DNA of 64,000 bases from Takakia lepidozioides (taxonomy: Eukaryota > Streptophyta > Takakiopsida > Takakiales > Takakiaceae), in NCBI GenBank assembly GCA_030704615.1, contig CM060731.1, forward strand, positions 70,598,756 through 70,662,755, written 5' to 3'. How positions within the stretch are numbered: the first letter of the stretch is position 1; every line of letters begins with the position of its first letter. This document shows, piece after piece, positions 32,306 through 45,597 of the stretch. The translations under genes were made by a program, and so were the position numbers. The notes beneath the pieces were generated by a model. It saw only the letters and a list, made by a program, of their open reading frames with translations. It made no database searches and was not told where the DNA came from.

Positions 32306-35300
32306 AAAATGGCAATGATCTTGCCACCAAATCCCGACCTCTATCTTTTGACGGCTCTTTGTTGTCCGATATTGCGGTAGGCGTTTCCATGCACGCGACT
32401 GTTCCTCTTTTGCACCCGATGCTCATGATGATGATGCGTGCTTGAATATGAGAGGATTGTCTCAGCACTACAGCCACCATTGTGCATATGCTTCCACTAT
32501 TTTTGCCTTACTGTTGTGCTTTCGGGAACCTTCGTTTTATGGTGTGGTTCTATGTCATAAATATGGAAAATGCAGACATCTGTCCTCGATAACGTCCTCT
32601 GCTTGTGATCCGTCATGATACGTTTAGCCCCTTCGTACTGCATCCCTCATGAGAGCCTTCACAAGTTTAATTCGTTAAAAGAACCCATGGGTAACATGGG
32701 CGCGAAAATGGTGGAAGCGTATGCACATGGGGGCGTGTATTGCAGATTTCGTATCGGACGATGAGACTGTTTACGTGACCAAGTATAGCGGTTTGCATCC
32801 GTCGTGCATAAGTTGTGGAAAATGGTGGAGAATCTAAAGAAACCTAGCTTTGTGATGGATCCACATAGTATTATATAAGGGATGGCAGCACAAAAAAGCA
32901 ATACGAATCGTCACGGAACACCATCCAGTCCTAAGGTCCTCAAACATCCACACGCACCTGCTGAATGCAGATGTCTGAGCCACGACGGGAGTAGGTGCAT
33001 AATTGGTATATTGTCGCATTTGCCAGGAGACGGACCAGGCTGAGACAATTGCATCCGTAACTGCGCGTGGATGTTTGAGGTCCGTTGTGCCGCGAGTCTA
33101 TTCGTAGTGGGTTCGCTGGCCCGCCAGTGCTCCGGATATTCCCCTTATCGCGTGCATAACAGTTAGTTTGGAGGCGGTCTGCTGGAAGTCTGTCTGTTGG
33201 GATATCAGTCTGTCGCACTTGTGAATTTGTCAGTTTGTTGTGTCGGAAGTTTGTTGCAGTAAGTCTGTTCGACTTTTTATTTTCCCTCTAGTTAGTCTTT
33301 TGGCTTGTTCTCCCGCCAGTCTGGCGAAACGTCTGTCTGCTGGACAGTTCTTCTCTATGGATTTCAGTCTGTTGGACTGTGCATGCATCAATCTGTTGTG
33401 CCGCGAGTCTGTTCGCAATGGGTGTATTCGACTTTCCTGTTTGTCCTTTACTCTCTTTTGTCTTCATTCCGCCCGCTTCTTTGCAAACCGGTCTGCTGAA
33501 CCGGAGGTGTGCTCGACAATCAATCCCCGATGGATATCAGTCTGTTCGCCTGGTACTTTGTCAGTCTAGTCTGCCACCAGTCTCTTCGCAGTGTATCTGC
33601 CGGCAGGGAAGTGCCTCCAATATTCAAAGCCGCTTCGCCTCAATCAGTTTTATCGTTAGTCTGTTGAACTTACAGTCTGCTGGAAGTCTGTCTGTGGGAC
33701 TCCTCATTTTCTCTGTCTATTGTGCCGGAAGTCTATTGGAAGTGGGTCTCTTCCACCTTCTTGTTTTCCCCTCAGTCCCCTCAGTTGAATGTCCTTCCAG
33801 TATTCTGCCTTCTTCTCCTGTCGGTCTGTTGAAGCAAAGTTTTTTTTCATAGATAGCAGTCTGTTGGACTGTCGCTGGGTGAATGCAAGGTTGACTGGAC
33901 CAAAATGGACGTTACCGGCACAGTTTTAGATGACTGCAATTGATGGTGTCATGAATTGAATTTGAATTAACTCATTAAAACCAACAAATATATATTTCAT
34001 TGGATTCCTAGCTTCAATATGCACCCATAGCAACTCTCCAATCATAAATTCGATAAGAAATGACTCCGCTATGGACTTTTGAACACTGTCATTGTGGACT
34101 GTTACCGCAATGAATAGAGTTACAATGGACTCAAGTTCTCCTATGTGCCATTGGTGGATTCCATTGAAATTTGGACATAAGGTGGCCATTTTGGTCCACA
34201 TCTTAGGTATGGATTTGAAGTGGCAAAATCATCTGTCATTTGACTCATATGGACTAATATATATAAAAACAATAGGCGTTTTTTGAAAAGTCCATAGCTC
34301 ATCTTGTTTTTTGGATTTTGGGTGTCATTTTTTTTCTAGAACTATAAAAACCTATAATCTTCAATGGCTAGGTGGCATATTGATTTTTTTTTGTAAACTC
34401 TAATTTTTAGTTTTTCATAATTTTTCTAAATAATAGACTAAAATATTTAATAAATTATATCTTTAATATTTGGGATAGGACTCTTTACTAAATATGTTCA
34501 GTATACCATTATCTATCACTAAAAAGATATTTTGGATAGTATCCTCAACTTTTTGGTTTTTGGTCATGGACTTTCATGGAGCAGGATCTGCCGTTTTTGG
34601 TCCACTCAACCTTGCAACTGCCCCGCTGTATCAGTCTGTTGTGCCGCCAGTGCGTTCGCTAGTCTAGTCAACTTTCCTATTTTCCTCTTGGTCTCTTTTG
34701 TCGTCAGTCCGCCCGCTGAACTGTCCGTCTGCTCCACAATCGTGTTGTATGGATCATGTCAGTCATTCTGCCCGTCAATTTGTCACTCAGTCCTGCCACG
34801 AGTCTTCTCGCAGTGGGTCTGCCGACCCACCACTGCATTCCATATGTCGCGTATCTACCAGTCTGCTTGGGGTTCCGTCTCTTGTGATGTGTCTGTTGGG
34901 AGTTATTTTATCAGTCCTCCGTTTAGTCAGTCCTTTCGGTGTGGGTGTGGTGGACCGTCATTCTGAACACGTGGTAGCTTTCTAGACCGAGTAAATGCCA
35001 GTACTGCGGCAATCAGGCGCCAATGATATCACGCCATGTCATCAGTCTGCTCTTCGTCTCTAATGCTTTTGTCGTTATACAGTCGGCCCGCTGGACCGTC
35101 GGTCTGCTGTGCAGTCGGTCCGGTGGACTCTCGGCCCGATGGGAAATGAGTCTGCTGCACGTGTGAGGACCGTGGATGAATTTAGTATGATGCATTTGTT
35201 CGGTGGACGTATTCAATGCGATGACGGCGGATAGTTGGCGCCTGTGAAATCGCGCCACGTTGGCAGTGCCGTGCCAACTTTCCCCCTTCTACTTCTACTT

Positions 35301-35600
35301 TCTTCTCATGCTCCCTGTATCGACTCCATTCTCTTCGCGCCTGTTTCTTCACACTGTTTCGTTTTTCTCTTTGCGTTTCCATCACCGTAACAAAAGAGGG
35401 CCGTTCTTCCCCAGGTGTGGAGAGTCGCGGTGAGCCGCAAAGCGTCGCAAACACGGTCGCCTTCATAACAATTTGAAGTTCATCGGCTCGGTGAGCTGTT
35501 TCCATTCCATTCTGTGTCTTTTTCTTGCTTAGGATGAGTTTAACATTTTCGTAGGACCTCTGTCTGTCGCTCATTGTCCTTGCACCCTCGTTTCATTTTG
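32306..35600. other. MULE left arm: motif-rich, no convincing gene
   Basis: Dense AGTCTGYTGG-type motifs at 33100-33880 and 34600-35160, with an AT-rich motif-poor stretch at 33950-34560. ORFs such as 33240-33569 and 33379-33852 are made mostly of motif repeats (repeated SVC, SLL) and are not supported as proteins. Confidence 0.6.
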
Positions 35601-35605
35601 CAGCA

Positions 35606-35895
35606 ATGGAGGATGCTTGTGAAAAGGGTGGAGCGGACTGGGTGGATTTTGTGCACCAAACCAGATTGAAGAAGGAGCGAAGATACTGGTACTCACCAGA
35701 GGAGTTTGATCATAAAATAGTGGAAACATTTGTAGACCTCCGCGCCCGGAAGCCCAAAAATTCGAATTGGCAGAAGGACAAGCTCTTCTGTCCTTTCTGT
35801 GAAGAAGTATCAAGGACAAAATCCACCTAAATCGGCATTGTGTTGACACGGGTTGCAAGGAGACTGTTGCAATGATTCCACTGGATTTCAAGCCT
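35606..35895 (+). pseudogene. MULE-borne zinc-finger protein, first exon region
   Basis: The frame starts MEDACEKGG just after a TTTTGCAG acceptor and runs to LFCPFCEEV. A shift near 35808 then continues as IKDKIHLNRHC to a stop near 35898. Across the shift the residues C-x2-C...H-x3-H-C suggest a BED/C2H2-like zinc finger. It is the first coding block of the plus-strand cargo. Acidic and basic frames follow. Whether it belongs to the same transcript as the protease gene is unknown. Confidence 0.5.
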
Positions 35896-36042
35896 TAGCC
35901 GATACTGAAAGAAATGTCGATTGTCAAAGAGGCCACAATGCGCATGCACGGATCAGTGCTTGACCCCTGCACTTTGGAATTAGACGAAGTGCGCGCACGG
36001 TATGGCGTCCGTTCTGGTGGGCCGTCAATGGAGGATGTGTAA

Positions 36043-36657
36043 GTGCAGGGAACGCCGGACGCTGCTAGAAAACATAAACTGAGTGATGGGGCCCAAAAAA
36101 AAGAGAGGCAAAAAAAGGAGAAGGCTGCAAGGTCTGCTCGCGAGGCAAGGGCAAAATCCACGCAGCAGACTCAACCCCATCCTGGGCGGCAGACCCACAC
36201 CATCAGTACTGATATTGAAAGTGAATCTGCTCAGGGCGAGCAAACCATTATCCAGAATGATGACTTCGAAGGCTTGGAAGAGGTGACAAGTCCAGTGGAC
36301 ATTGACTTGCCTGACTAGACTGGGCAGCAAACTCACACAAATATCGCGACCCATGCCAGAGGTTTAGGGTCAAAACCAAAAACTCAACAGAGCACTGAAG
36401 GGCCAGTCTGCCCTGGCACATTGCGCTTCCTTGACTTTGGGCTTTTCCCACCAAAGTGCCCACCAATTGGGGATCCAGACTTCTTCCGTTATTTCTACAG
36501 AGTTGCCCAGTCAGGTCTGCTACGCACATTCATCCGACAGGCGGAACAGAATTGGTTGAACAGTTTTGAAGATGAAGATGACGATGAAGAAGTAGAGGAG
36601 GTAATGGTCAGTCTGACCACCCAGTTTGTTCTCTGTGCTGTTTACTGTGCTGTTTAA
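36043..36657 (+). CDS. MULE-borne hypothetical protein segments
   Basis: 36043-36318 is Lys/Glu/Ala-rich with a basic KKKERQKKEK-like run and an acidic end. 36421-36657 encodes LFPPKCPPIGDPDFFRYFYR, then an acidic EDEDDDEEVEEV run followed by GT-containing donor-like sequence. They could be exons of one nuclear protein. No family recognised. Confidence 0.35.
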
Positions 36658-36856
36658 GTCCATCATGGGGGTCATGTTGCCTGATCAGTCTGGTCAATCC
36701 GTTGCGTTCTTTCCTCAGTCTGCTGGCTCAGTTCGCTCGTCAGTCAGTTAATTTTATATTGCTGCATTACTTCTTGAGTCCGTTTGTCAGTCCGCTGGTA
36801 CAGTCCACTGGTACAATCTACTAGTTGGCTCCACCATATGTACGCACGTTACGTCT

Positions 36857-38399
36857 GTGAGTCTGCTGGTCTGTGAGTCCAGTCCGTTGCATGAGGTGAA
36901 TATAGAGTCCACGTCCAAGTTCTCTGCCGTGTACCAGGATAAACGTGTTTCTATTCGTAGGGCCATTCAGGCTTGGCGGATACCGAGCAATGATGCTCCT
37001 TTACAAGCGACTGCGGTGCGTGCAGAAGTGGACCATGTGCGGGAGTACATATTGTTGAAGTATCCTGGGTCATCTGCTGCTATAGCGGCATTACATATTC
37101 AAGACGCGTCGGGGGGGAATGAGTCTGGGACAGTCGAGTATGCCATCCAGCAGACTCCCATTCAGCAGACCGTCATCCAGCAGACTCCAACGACTCCTAA
37201 CGAGCAGCCTGTCATCCTGCAGACTTCAATGCAGCCCATCATGCACATTGCAGTCTCCATTGTAGCCCATCATGCAGCCCATGCCCATGGGAAGACCTGT
37301 CATCCAACAGACTGCGGACTAGCAAACTGATAGCCAGCAGATTGACTAGTAGACTGCCTTTCTCCCACATAGCATGGCTCTTTTTGCAATTTGGCGATTG
37401 CCATCACCGGTAATTTGACCCGGAGCTGAAGACCTCACACTTCCCCGGCTTAGGACCTGGGAGAAATTAATCCCCATTTGGATTGGCATAATGAGCTCCA
37501 CCGGATTGTTGCGGACCGCCGGTGGTCATTTGTACCCTTTCATTATTCCATGGAGTTTTCTATTGAGGAAGCCAACCATGTTCTAGAAGCCGCCTCTGCT
37601 GCTGCCATTGAAGCCACAACCGTCCAAATGCGTCGCCTCTACTTGTGTAGCTGATTCTCATGGATGACCCACGGCCTGAAGACCTCAGACGTATGCATAT
37701 GGCACATCCAACCTTTGGGGTGTGAAGAAAGCATTTGTTCGGATTGACTGAGGAGGATTTTGAGCGCATGACAACTTCCTTCCTACAACACAGATGGATG
37801 CAATTTGGCAATTTCCACTCGCACAACAAGTTGATGAAGGATCTGCATAGTTTGAGGATGGACTTACTCATGGAACAGACCATTCACAGAAGTTTGTGGT
37901 GGATGACGCATTGCAGTGGTTTGCATTGGTGATGGAGCGAGCAGTATTCAACATTGTTTTGCAGAATCCCAATGTCTTTAAAGTCCTATGGTGTGGGACC
38001 CCCACTGAAGACCGCATCGGCGCCATCGCTCATCTCGATGGAGCATGCTTGTGCCGGCAAATCAAGGACATTGGCCTTGTTAGAAATCTCTTGGAAGGTA
38101 AAATATTCCGGGAATCTTTTGTGTTTCAGCTCCATTTCTTTTGCCCATTTGCAGAAACATGTGTTACAGGACGAGTTGATATGGGAGACAAGCAAGTGCA
38201 GGCTGCTTTCAACTCTTTTGCCGAAGGTGCAAGGGACCTTGTCTTGGCTTTACAAAGAGATCGGGAGACTGTCCAGCAGACTGACCACGAAAATGTCCAA
38301 CAACATATTCCCCACAACACATGTGGGCAGACTGCCCAAATGCTGGAGACCGAGCATGTGCACCAGACCGTCCCTGGTAATAGGCCGGACCACTCCTAG
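36857..38399 (+). CDS. MULE-borne hypothetical protein, QQT-repeat region and following exons
   Basis: 36857-37330 ends in repeated QQTPIQQTVIQQT, directly encoded by the CAGCAGACT form of the element-wide motif. 37735-37932 and 37896-38399 are overlapping frames with ordinary protein composition (LTEEDFERMTTSFLQHRWMQF; WFALVMERAVFNIVLQNPNV), so an indel separates them near 37900. They probably form the N-terminal part of the protein that ends in the Ulp1-like protease. Not recognised otherwise. Confidence 0.4.
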
Positions 38400-38439
38400 C
38401 AGAATGCCGAGCACACACATACTCAGTATGTACAAACAC

Positions 38440-41340
38440 TACTGAGCGGGCAGCGAATTTTGCAGACTTTGCAGTAGGCCGACGAACAGACCGGCCAACA
38501 GACTACCCCTCAGTCGACTGTGCAGCAGACCAGCAAACATGGCTAGCAGAGTGCCCCTCAGCAGACTGTGCAGCAGACCGGCAAACCCAGCCAGCAGATT
38601 GCCCCTCAGCAGACTGTGCAGCACACTGGCGAACCCACTCAGCAGATGGCCGAACATACTGTCCAGGAGACTAACAGCCAGTCTGTTCACTGGATTGTGC
38701 AATAGACTCGGATGCATTGGCCTCACCGGGACCCTGTGGACGAATTTCTGCAGAGTTCCCAACAACATGTTTTTGGATCTGCCAGTATGAGTGTTTTGAG
38801 CAAGTCCACTTTTTCCCCAGGCACATTCACTGACGACGTCATCAGGTCACTGGTAAAACATTCTTATCCAGCTCCCCGTGGCCTGCCTTTTATGACCTTC
38901 CAGCTCAGTCCCGTTTTCGTGCGCTCAGTGGCGAAAGCCATAGATGAGTCTTACGTGATGACCGAACTCAATCTGGGAACGCAAAACCGTATCATAGATC
39001 TTACAGAAGAGTCTGAGGATGCAATTGCCGGTGGGTCTTCCATACATGTTCATGATGTTTCCCAAGTCCATGGAGAAGCCTACAAGATCATAATACCCAG
39101 CCGGCTGTCCACCAGATTGACCAGCACACTGAACAGTCAACACATGGAAGGACTACCGAGCAACCTGCGGCGGGCCAGCAGACTGTCTGCATTGATGAGC
39201 GGACTGAACCACAGACTAACCAGCAAACTGCACGGCCTGACCAGCACACTGTTCACTTCACAGAGGGAAGGACTGACAACCACCCTGCCACCGAGCACAG
39301 TGCCCACATTGATGAAGAGACTGAACTACAGAGTCGCCAGCAGACTGCACAGTTCACAGACGGAAGGACTGACGAAGAACCAGCGGCCGAGCAGAACCCA
39401 CATTGAGCAACAGACTGAACATGCTGGTAGGCACACTGACGAGGAACCACATGCGGCGCAGACACAGTCTGGTATAACGCTGGATTACATAGAATCTGCT
39501 CCCTCACCCCTTGGGCAGGTTGTGCTGTTTCCTCTTTCAGCACTGTTGTTTATGTTTTAGCACATTGTGAAATTGGGCTAATTTGCCATTTTGCTCGGTA
39601 TCCTCACAGGATGATCGTCCCTCCGTCGGTAGACTGTCTACTTCTGAGGACGTGACATCTTCCGCCTATGCTGCAAACGTGGGATCGACAACCAAGAAAG
39701 GTGTGGTGGTGAGCACGCCCCCCGATGTGAGGGTTAGTTCTATGCATGCGACCCACAAAACTGCAAAGACAGGTCCAGCAAGTGTAAACAAACCTGCTGA
39801 CCAGCTTCTGTTGCGAAGTAGGGCGGCAACGCTACGTTTGTCTGCTCTATCCAGCCCGCCTACAGCTGTCCTTGCTTCCTAGGGGAGAGGCAAAGCCAAG
39901 AAGTGGACTGTTGTGGACCATGCTGAGGAGGTTGAGGAGGGTCCGAGTACCAAGAGACCGGCGAAGAAAAAGTCTGGCGTCTTTATGAACAAGAACCGCA
40001 AGCTGGCCTTGGACATGGACAAAGATGTGGGTCGTTTCCTGGAGCAGCACAGGTGAGTACTGTACTCAGTCTCCTCGTTTGTCTTTGTCGTTAAGTGCTT
40101 TGCGGTCTGTTGTGGTCAGTCTTGTCACCCTGCTCGGTCTGTCATGTTCTGCACAGTCTGCTCTGCAAACCGGTCTGTTGTACTTAGTCTGCCAGTACTC
40201 TCAGTCTCGTGCGGAAGTGAGTGTTCAGTCTACTGATGAACTGTTCAGCCTGTAGAGTGTTTGGTACCATGTTGACGTCGGTCTGTTCAGTACATGAGGT
40301 TTCCCGAAGGATGGTCTGCTCTGTGCAAGATGGGTGCTCAGTTTGGCAAAGCACATGCTATGCACGTCAAGGCGGGTAATTCCATGCTGATGTTTTTTGA
40401 AGAGGACCCACGGTTTGAATGCGGACTGTCTCCGGATGACATAAAGGCGCTCCGAAAGGTTGAGTCAAAGTGCACAAATAGATTCATGGAGTAGAGGTGT
40501 CGATTCTATAAGAAGTCGGTTGAGGTAAGACTATTGCTGTTCTTCCAACGTCGGCTTGGACGGTGTTGAAGTCATTGGGGGCGGGGCAACATGAAAGCCT
40601 TCTGGAGGTCTTCAAAGGTTGCCTCAGCACTGAACGACTGGGCAAGGACTTGAAAGAGTGCAATTTTATTTTGGTGCCAATGGACAAATAAGAACTCTTC
40701 CGAGTCTGCTGAGACTGAGTCTCTTGAGTCAGAGTCTGGTTTCGCAATGTCCTCTTGACTCTGAGCGATTAAATTGACCTCTATATCTGTCCAGTGGACA
40801 AGGTTTGAAGATTGAGTCTGCTGAGTCAGCTGAGTGCTCAGTCTGCTGGGTGTCAATCTGCTGAGTCTGCCCATCATGACTGTGCAATGACGCCACGTTC
40901 TTTGATATCATTGCACGGGGCACTGGGGTGTTTGTATCATCGACCTCCACAAGGGCTGTTACACTCACCTGAACTCTATCAGGGACATGCATAGTTGTCC
41001 CTTTGTTCTAGGGTGGATTCGGAAGCTTCATGCTGAGTGCTTAGGGTACTCGATGGACTCACCGGAGTGGCACGAGATTTTCCAAGCATTTCAGTTCCAC
41101 GCGCCTGATGTGCCCCAACAACCATTCAGCTAGGAGTGTGGCTTTTATGTCATGTCATTCATTCAAGTGTTTTATAAGTGGGCAAAAGTCAGAGGAAATG
41201 TCTCCAAGACTGCAAAGCCAGAGAGAGGAACACCTTTCACGAATGACTGGTTTACTTTCAAGTTTGCACTTCGGCAGCAAATGCAGTGTGCCCAGTATAT
41301 CATGCGGGGGTTGGACAATCTAGAGAAACTGCTCTCATGA
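38440..41340 (+). pseudogene. Ulp1-like (C48) cysteine protease gene carried by the MULE
   Basis: One frame runs 38440-39560 through a Gln/Thr repeat (QQTVQQTGKP...) with TAG stops, into FTDDVIRSLVKHSYPAPRG. Next come exon 39610-40052 (basic, one TAG at 39880-39882) and exon 40299-40524 (FPEGWSALCKMGAQF; one TAG), which join in phase. A segment near 40555-40690 encodes KECNFILVPMDK, and the catalytic region covers about 40914-41340. Expected C48 residues: His in GHWG (40921-40923), Asn in LNS (40972-40974, family Asp/Asn), Gln in VPQQ, Cys in ECGFYVM (41137-41139). A TAG at 41131-41133 sits just before the catalytic Cys. This family removes SUMO-like modifiers. Confidence 0.75.
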
Positions 41341-42120
41341 GTATGATGTACTTGTCCTATGAAGTCTGTGTACTGAAAATAAAAAATGCGAGTCTTTTCG
41401 CTTACTATTCCAGTGGTGATTGACGAGCACTTTTGTGTACTGTGGGTGCTGGCATGTTTTGTAATGTTGTCACTAGACTCAATGGACACAATGGTCTCAA
41501 TTTTTTCATGCATTGTGCACCCGAGTCTGCTGAGCTTGAATGTGCAAGCAGTATGCTGCCGAGGCTTGGACTGGTGGGTCTGGTACCTAGTCTGGTAGGC
41601 ACCATGTCCATGAGTCCGTTGGGACACTGGATGGGCATGAGTCGTTAGGGAGGTAGTCCACTGGGAGCGTGTCCATTTTGAGTCTGCTGTTGTGGATGAG
41701 TCTGCTTGAGACTTAGTTTGTCCAGTAGTCTGCTGGGAGAGTTGCAGGGATGAGGTGGGAGTGTGGTGAGCAGATGTTTGGAGTGGATAGCGAACTGGGC
41801 AGCAGAGTGACTAGCAGACTGGCTTACTGGCGTGTGCAGTCTGCGGACCGTGAGTCTGTTGGGAGACTGTGTGTGAGTCCATTGGGAGACTATGTAAGAG
41901 TCCGCTGGGAGACTGTGTGGGAGTCAGTTGGGAAACTGTGGAGGAGTCCATTGGGAGACTGTGCAGGAGTCCATTAGGGGACTCTGCAGCCGTCTGATGG
42001 GAGTTTGTGCCGGAGTCTGCTGGGATTGTGGAGACTGTAGATGAGTACTGTTAATGTGCACATGAAAGTGGACGGACTTGTATTTCAGAATGGGCTTATG
42101 CTACCACAGGAATTGCATAA
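41341..42120. repeat. Motif-rich spacer between convergent MULE genes
   Basis: Repeated GAGTCYGYTGGGAGACTGTG-like units (about 41840-42010) form a degenerate tandem array of roughly 25-30 bp. Other AGTCTGCTG motifs lie at 41520-41740. Confidence 0.7.
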
Positions 42121-45100
42121 TTATATTGTCTTCTTGGTGACACCTACATGACTTGAAACCTTGTGAATTTTCGAGTATATATGTGCTGCAGGTGCAGGTG
42201 CAGACACCCTCTTGGTGGTTCTCCGCAAAACCCTAGGCTGGATTTTCCAGGCCTCCACGAAATCTCGTCTCATTTTCAGAGACATGTTGTTGTTGTCGTT
42301 AAGAGGATGGAAAGCCTTCGCTGCCGCAAGGTGCAACATTCCAGCTGTACTTTTCGCCATGATATCAACAAGCTGCCCTCTGCACATACAAAGAGCAGAT
42401 CGGGCATGTGCCTCCACGTATTTGTCATCATCTACAATGCGAAGTATGTCTGCAAATTCTTGTTCCATTGAGGCTGAGACCTCCAGAGGTGCCTCGTCGT
42501 AGGGGAAGTCGTCCGGAGGAGGTCTTTCCATGAACTGATTAGATTCGTCGTTGACGCCGATACCATTGCCTAAGAGCAAGTTAGATAATCCTCCATGAAT
42601 GGTTCCCAGTGCCATGCCACAAGCGCGCACAAGGAGGCCATCATGCAGGTCAGGGTGAAGCATCTTCAGGACACGGACCTGATGCTTGCATAAGCTTCCC
42701 TTCATTGCCCATGGGCACGTGCAACAAGCCCAATCGCAATCAGGATTGTAAACAATGTATGTTGTGCCGGGGTGGTTGTTGCTGAGAATGTAGGCTGGTT
42801 CACCAAGACTCAAGGGAAGAGTAGCATTCTCAGCAGGAATGTCTCGTGCTGCAAGTATAGAACTGGAAATGTATTTTTTGTGTTTGTCATTTCTTATGAA
42901 CCCGTGGGTCTTCAAATGGATTGCGTACCAGTAGTGTGTTAGCACACGGCCAGTGAGCTCCCATATAAGCCAGTCCACTCTACGACCACTCATCTTGTCT
43001 TTCCCCATGGCAAGTCTTGCCTTCAGATTTCCATGGTATGCCTCAATGCTGGCGTTTGTGTCTTGGCTGGCATGAGGGACATGGCGCATCTTTCCTTCGC
43101 CTCTTCCAGGCCTTAGACATCCCCCACCTGCAGCGCTCTTATCCTTAGCCTCTGCAGACTTCTTAGTTGTGGTTATGGGGCTGTTGTACACCACATTGCT
43201 ATTTTGGGCTTCCAGTACTGCTCGATCGTTTTCTTGCATGATTGCTTCACTCGGAGTGGACTGGTACAACGACCTGTATCAGCGGGCAGAGCCACTGGAC
43301 TCACCCAGTGGATAGTACAATGCCATGACCTTGATGTGTTGGAATAACCCCATTGGACTACCCAATGGACTTCCCCGTTGGACTTCCCCGTAGCTAGGAC
43401 TGGGGCAACAGACTGCATCAGCGGATTGCCCCATTGGACTGCCACAACAAACTACCAAGCGGACCCACATCGGACTTGCCAGCGGACTGCCGAGCGGACT
43501 TGCCAGGGACTGTCGAGTGGACTTGGCAGCGGACTTGCCAGCAGACTGCCGAGTGGACTTGACAGCGGACTGCCAAACGGATTTGCCACAGACTGCTGAG
43601 TGGACTTCCCAGCGGACTTGCCGGGGACTGCCAAAGGACTTGCCAACGAACTGCCGAGCGGACTATCAGCGGACTTGTATGAATCGTCTGGCGCAGTGGA
43701 CTGACCCAGTCCACTGACCCACTGGATGACTTGGCCAGTGGATTTTCCCAGCGAACTGCCATCGGGGTTCGCCACAAGAGCTTGCCAGTGGAATGTTGCA
43801 ATGGACTGCTGCAGTGGACCTCGACAATGGACCGGTGCTATGGACCAACAAACTTACCGAATAGCGTTGATTTCTGCGTCGGCATTGTCCACAATGAAGG
43901 CATTGGGTCGCCAGCTCGGCATATCTGTGAGGAGTGAATCGCGCAAGGCTCTCATCCACGGCACCAGGTCTGTTGTCCGATTACTCACGGATAGGATATA
44001 GGCAACTGGTATACCGTTCAACCACTCGTCGAAGACCATCAACGTGTACAATGGGAACTGTTGGAATGCACAATGTCAGATGGTCAGAGCATGCAAATTC
44101 CGCTTAGTTCTACACCAGAAGACTTCATAAGAGTGATGAGGTCTGCAGCGGTTCACAGTGGGTCTGCCCCTCGGTCTTCTGCAACGTACACATGAAAACA
44201 TACAGAAAGGGTCAGCACACCAAATTTTATGTGAATGCTGCATGGTACTATGCTATCATGCTCCCACAAGTCCATGGAATCGTTCGAATAGTATCTTGTC
44301 ATGATTTGTCCCAAAGGTTGCATGCGATACGGACATGTCCTAATTCCAGCATTCATCGTTTCTGCCACGGAGTCTGTATGCCAATAGTGGATGTCAAATC
44401 TCCATCAAAATGCGAATGTTGGCTCTAATTTCTCCTCTTGATAGAAAAGGATTCTGGTCTCTCCACATGCGCACACTCTCCGCATCATCGGCGTGCTTTT
44501 TGAAGGTTTGCCATGCACGTTTCTCGGCAAGGTTGCGAACATCTTGCTCCAACAAGAAATCATCACGGGTCCATGCATTGCCCAAGCCGGTGTTGTGCAT
44601 CACGTGCTCTTTATGCTCCATCATGATTTGGGCGACCGACATGCCTCGGCACAAACACTCGACGACCCAGGCTTTCAATTCCTCGCTAATGTGTGGTGCA
44701 TAAGCGTGGTGGGTGTTCCTGAACTCAGCGGACTTCCCATGCGAGGATTTCCCTTGCGCATCTGTATGCTCCATGTTGTTGAAATACGTGAGAACACAGA
44801 TGTCAGGGGCGAGATAGCATTGCTGGACCTTGAAACAGCATTGACAACCACACTTATAAGACTCTCCATACTCCGACTTCTTTCTCTTTGGGCCTTTATG
44901 AGGGCAAGATGTTCCAGCACCCACAATAGGTCCTCCACACTTCAGTTTTGGATCCTCCACTATTGCCTTGTTGGTGCGCTTGTCATCAGGACCGTAATAG
45001 CATTGATACCTGGACATAAAATTCAAAAATCGATATCCAACGACTTGTGGAAGCATAAAATCAGAGAACTCGTGAAATAAAAAATGGCAACAGACATGCA

Positions 45101-45447
45101 ATGAAATGTTAAAAGGACTGAGGATGGTGCACACATAATACTGGACAGAAATGTGTTGGATCTGGGTGATTTTCGCGTGCCGGGTTTCACTTTAGAATAG
45201 ACATTCACCCAGGGGTAGTCCTCCAAACTCTCCTCTCCCAAGACAAAGTCACCAACTCTATCCCAAGGTATGCAGGCCTTTCAACACACACTCGCACACC
45301 CATAAACCCATGTTGCGTCTCACTCTTCCAATGGAGATACTTCATGTTGAAGGGTCCTAGTTTTGGTGTTTGCAAACATCGTCGAAGAGGCCGTATAAGC
45401 GGGCTTTCCGTGATCAGTATATCATCGGGTTTTGCTTCCACGTCCAT
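42121..45447 (-). pseudogene. MULE transposase with SWIM zinc finger (defective)
   Basis: Minus-strand blocks in order: 45447-45023 (N-terminus, one frame change near 45240), 45016-44394 (zinc-cluster-like CGCQCC, long helical region), about 44375-44200, 44051-43857 (FPLYTLMVFDEWLNGIPVAYIL and FIVDNADAEINAI, the second-Asp region of the MULE DDE fold), and about 43290-42121 (IEAYHGNLKARL, GRRVDWLIWEL, then the SWIM finger CCTCPWAMKGSLCKH). The first catalytic Asp motif is not recognisable, and the roughly 100-130 residues normally between the second-Asp region and the YHG block are missing, replaced by motif repeats. It would cut and join the TIRs if intact. Confidence 0.78.
43265..43855 (-). 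repeat. Motif array inside the transposase gene
   Basis: Units of the form GACTTGCCAGCGGACTGCC (on the minus strand GGCAGTCCGCTGGC) fill this stretch between two transposase coding blocks, where protein coding sequence is expected in this family. Confidence 0.75.
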
Positions 45448-45597
45448 GCCCTAAAACAATACAAATGACACGCTTCTGAATCTGCAAGAAACGCGCTGCA
45501 GTACCCAGGACACGATCGACAACGTGTCAGGAGATCAGTGTGCACATTCGCGGTTGCTGGCAAGTGGCAGACAGCAGGGATAAAGGTTTCAATTGTA

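Noticed and set aside
33240-33852. ORFs of about 110-157 residues in the MULE left arm
   Set aside because: Composed of the repeated AGTCTGYTGG motif in shifting frames; no normal protein composition.
38126-38445. Minus-strand ORFs opposite the MULE cargo gene
   Set aside because: Shadows of the plus-strand coding frame and of the repeat motif.
42163-42502. Plus-strand ORFs opposite the SWIM-domain block
   Set aside because: Antisense shadows of the long open transposase frame, which has clear domain evidence.
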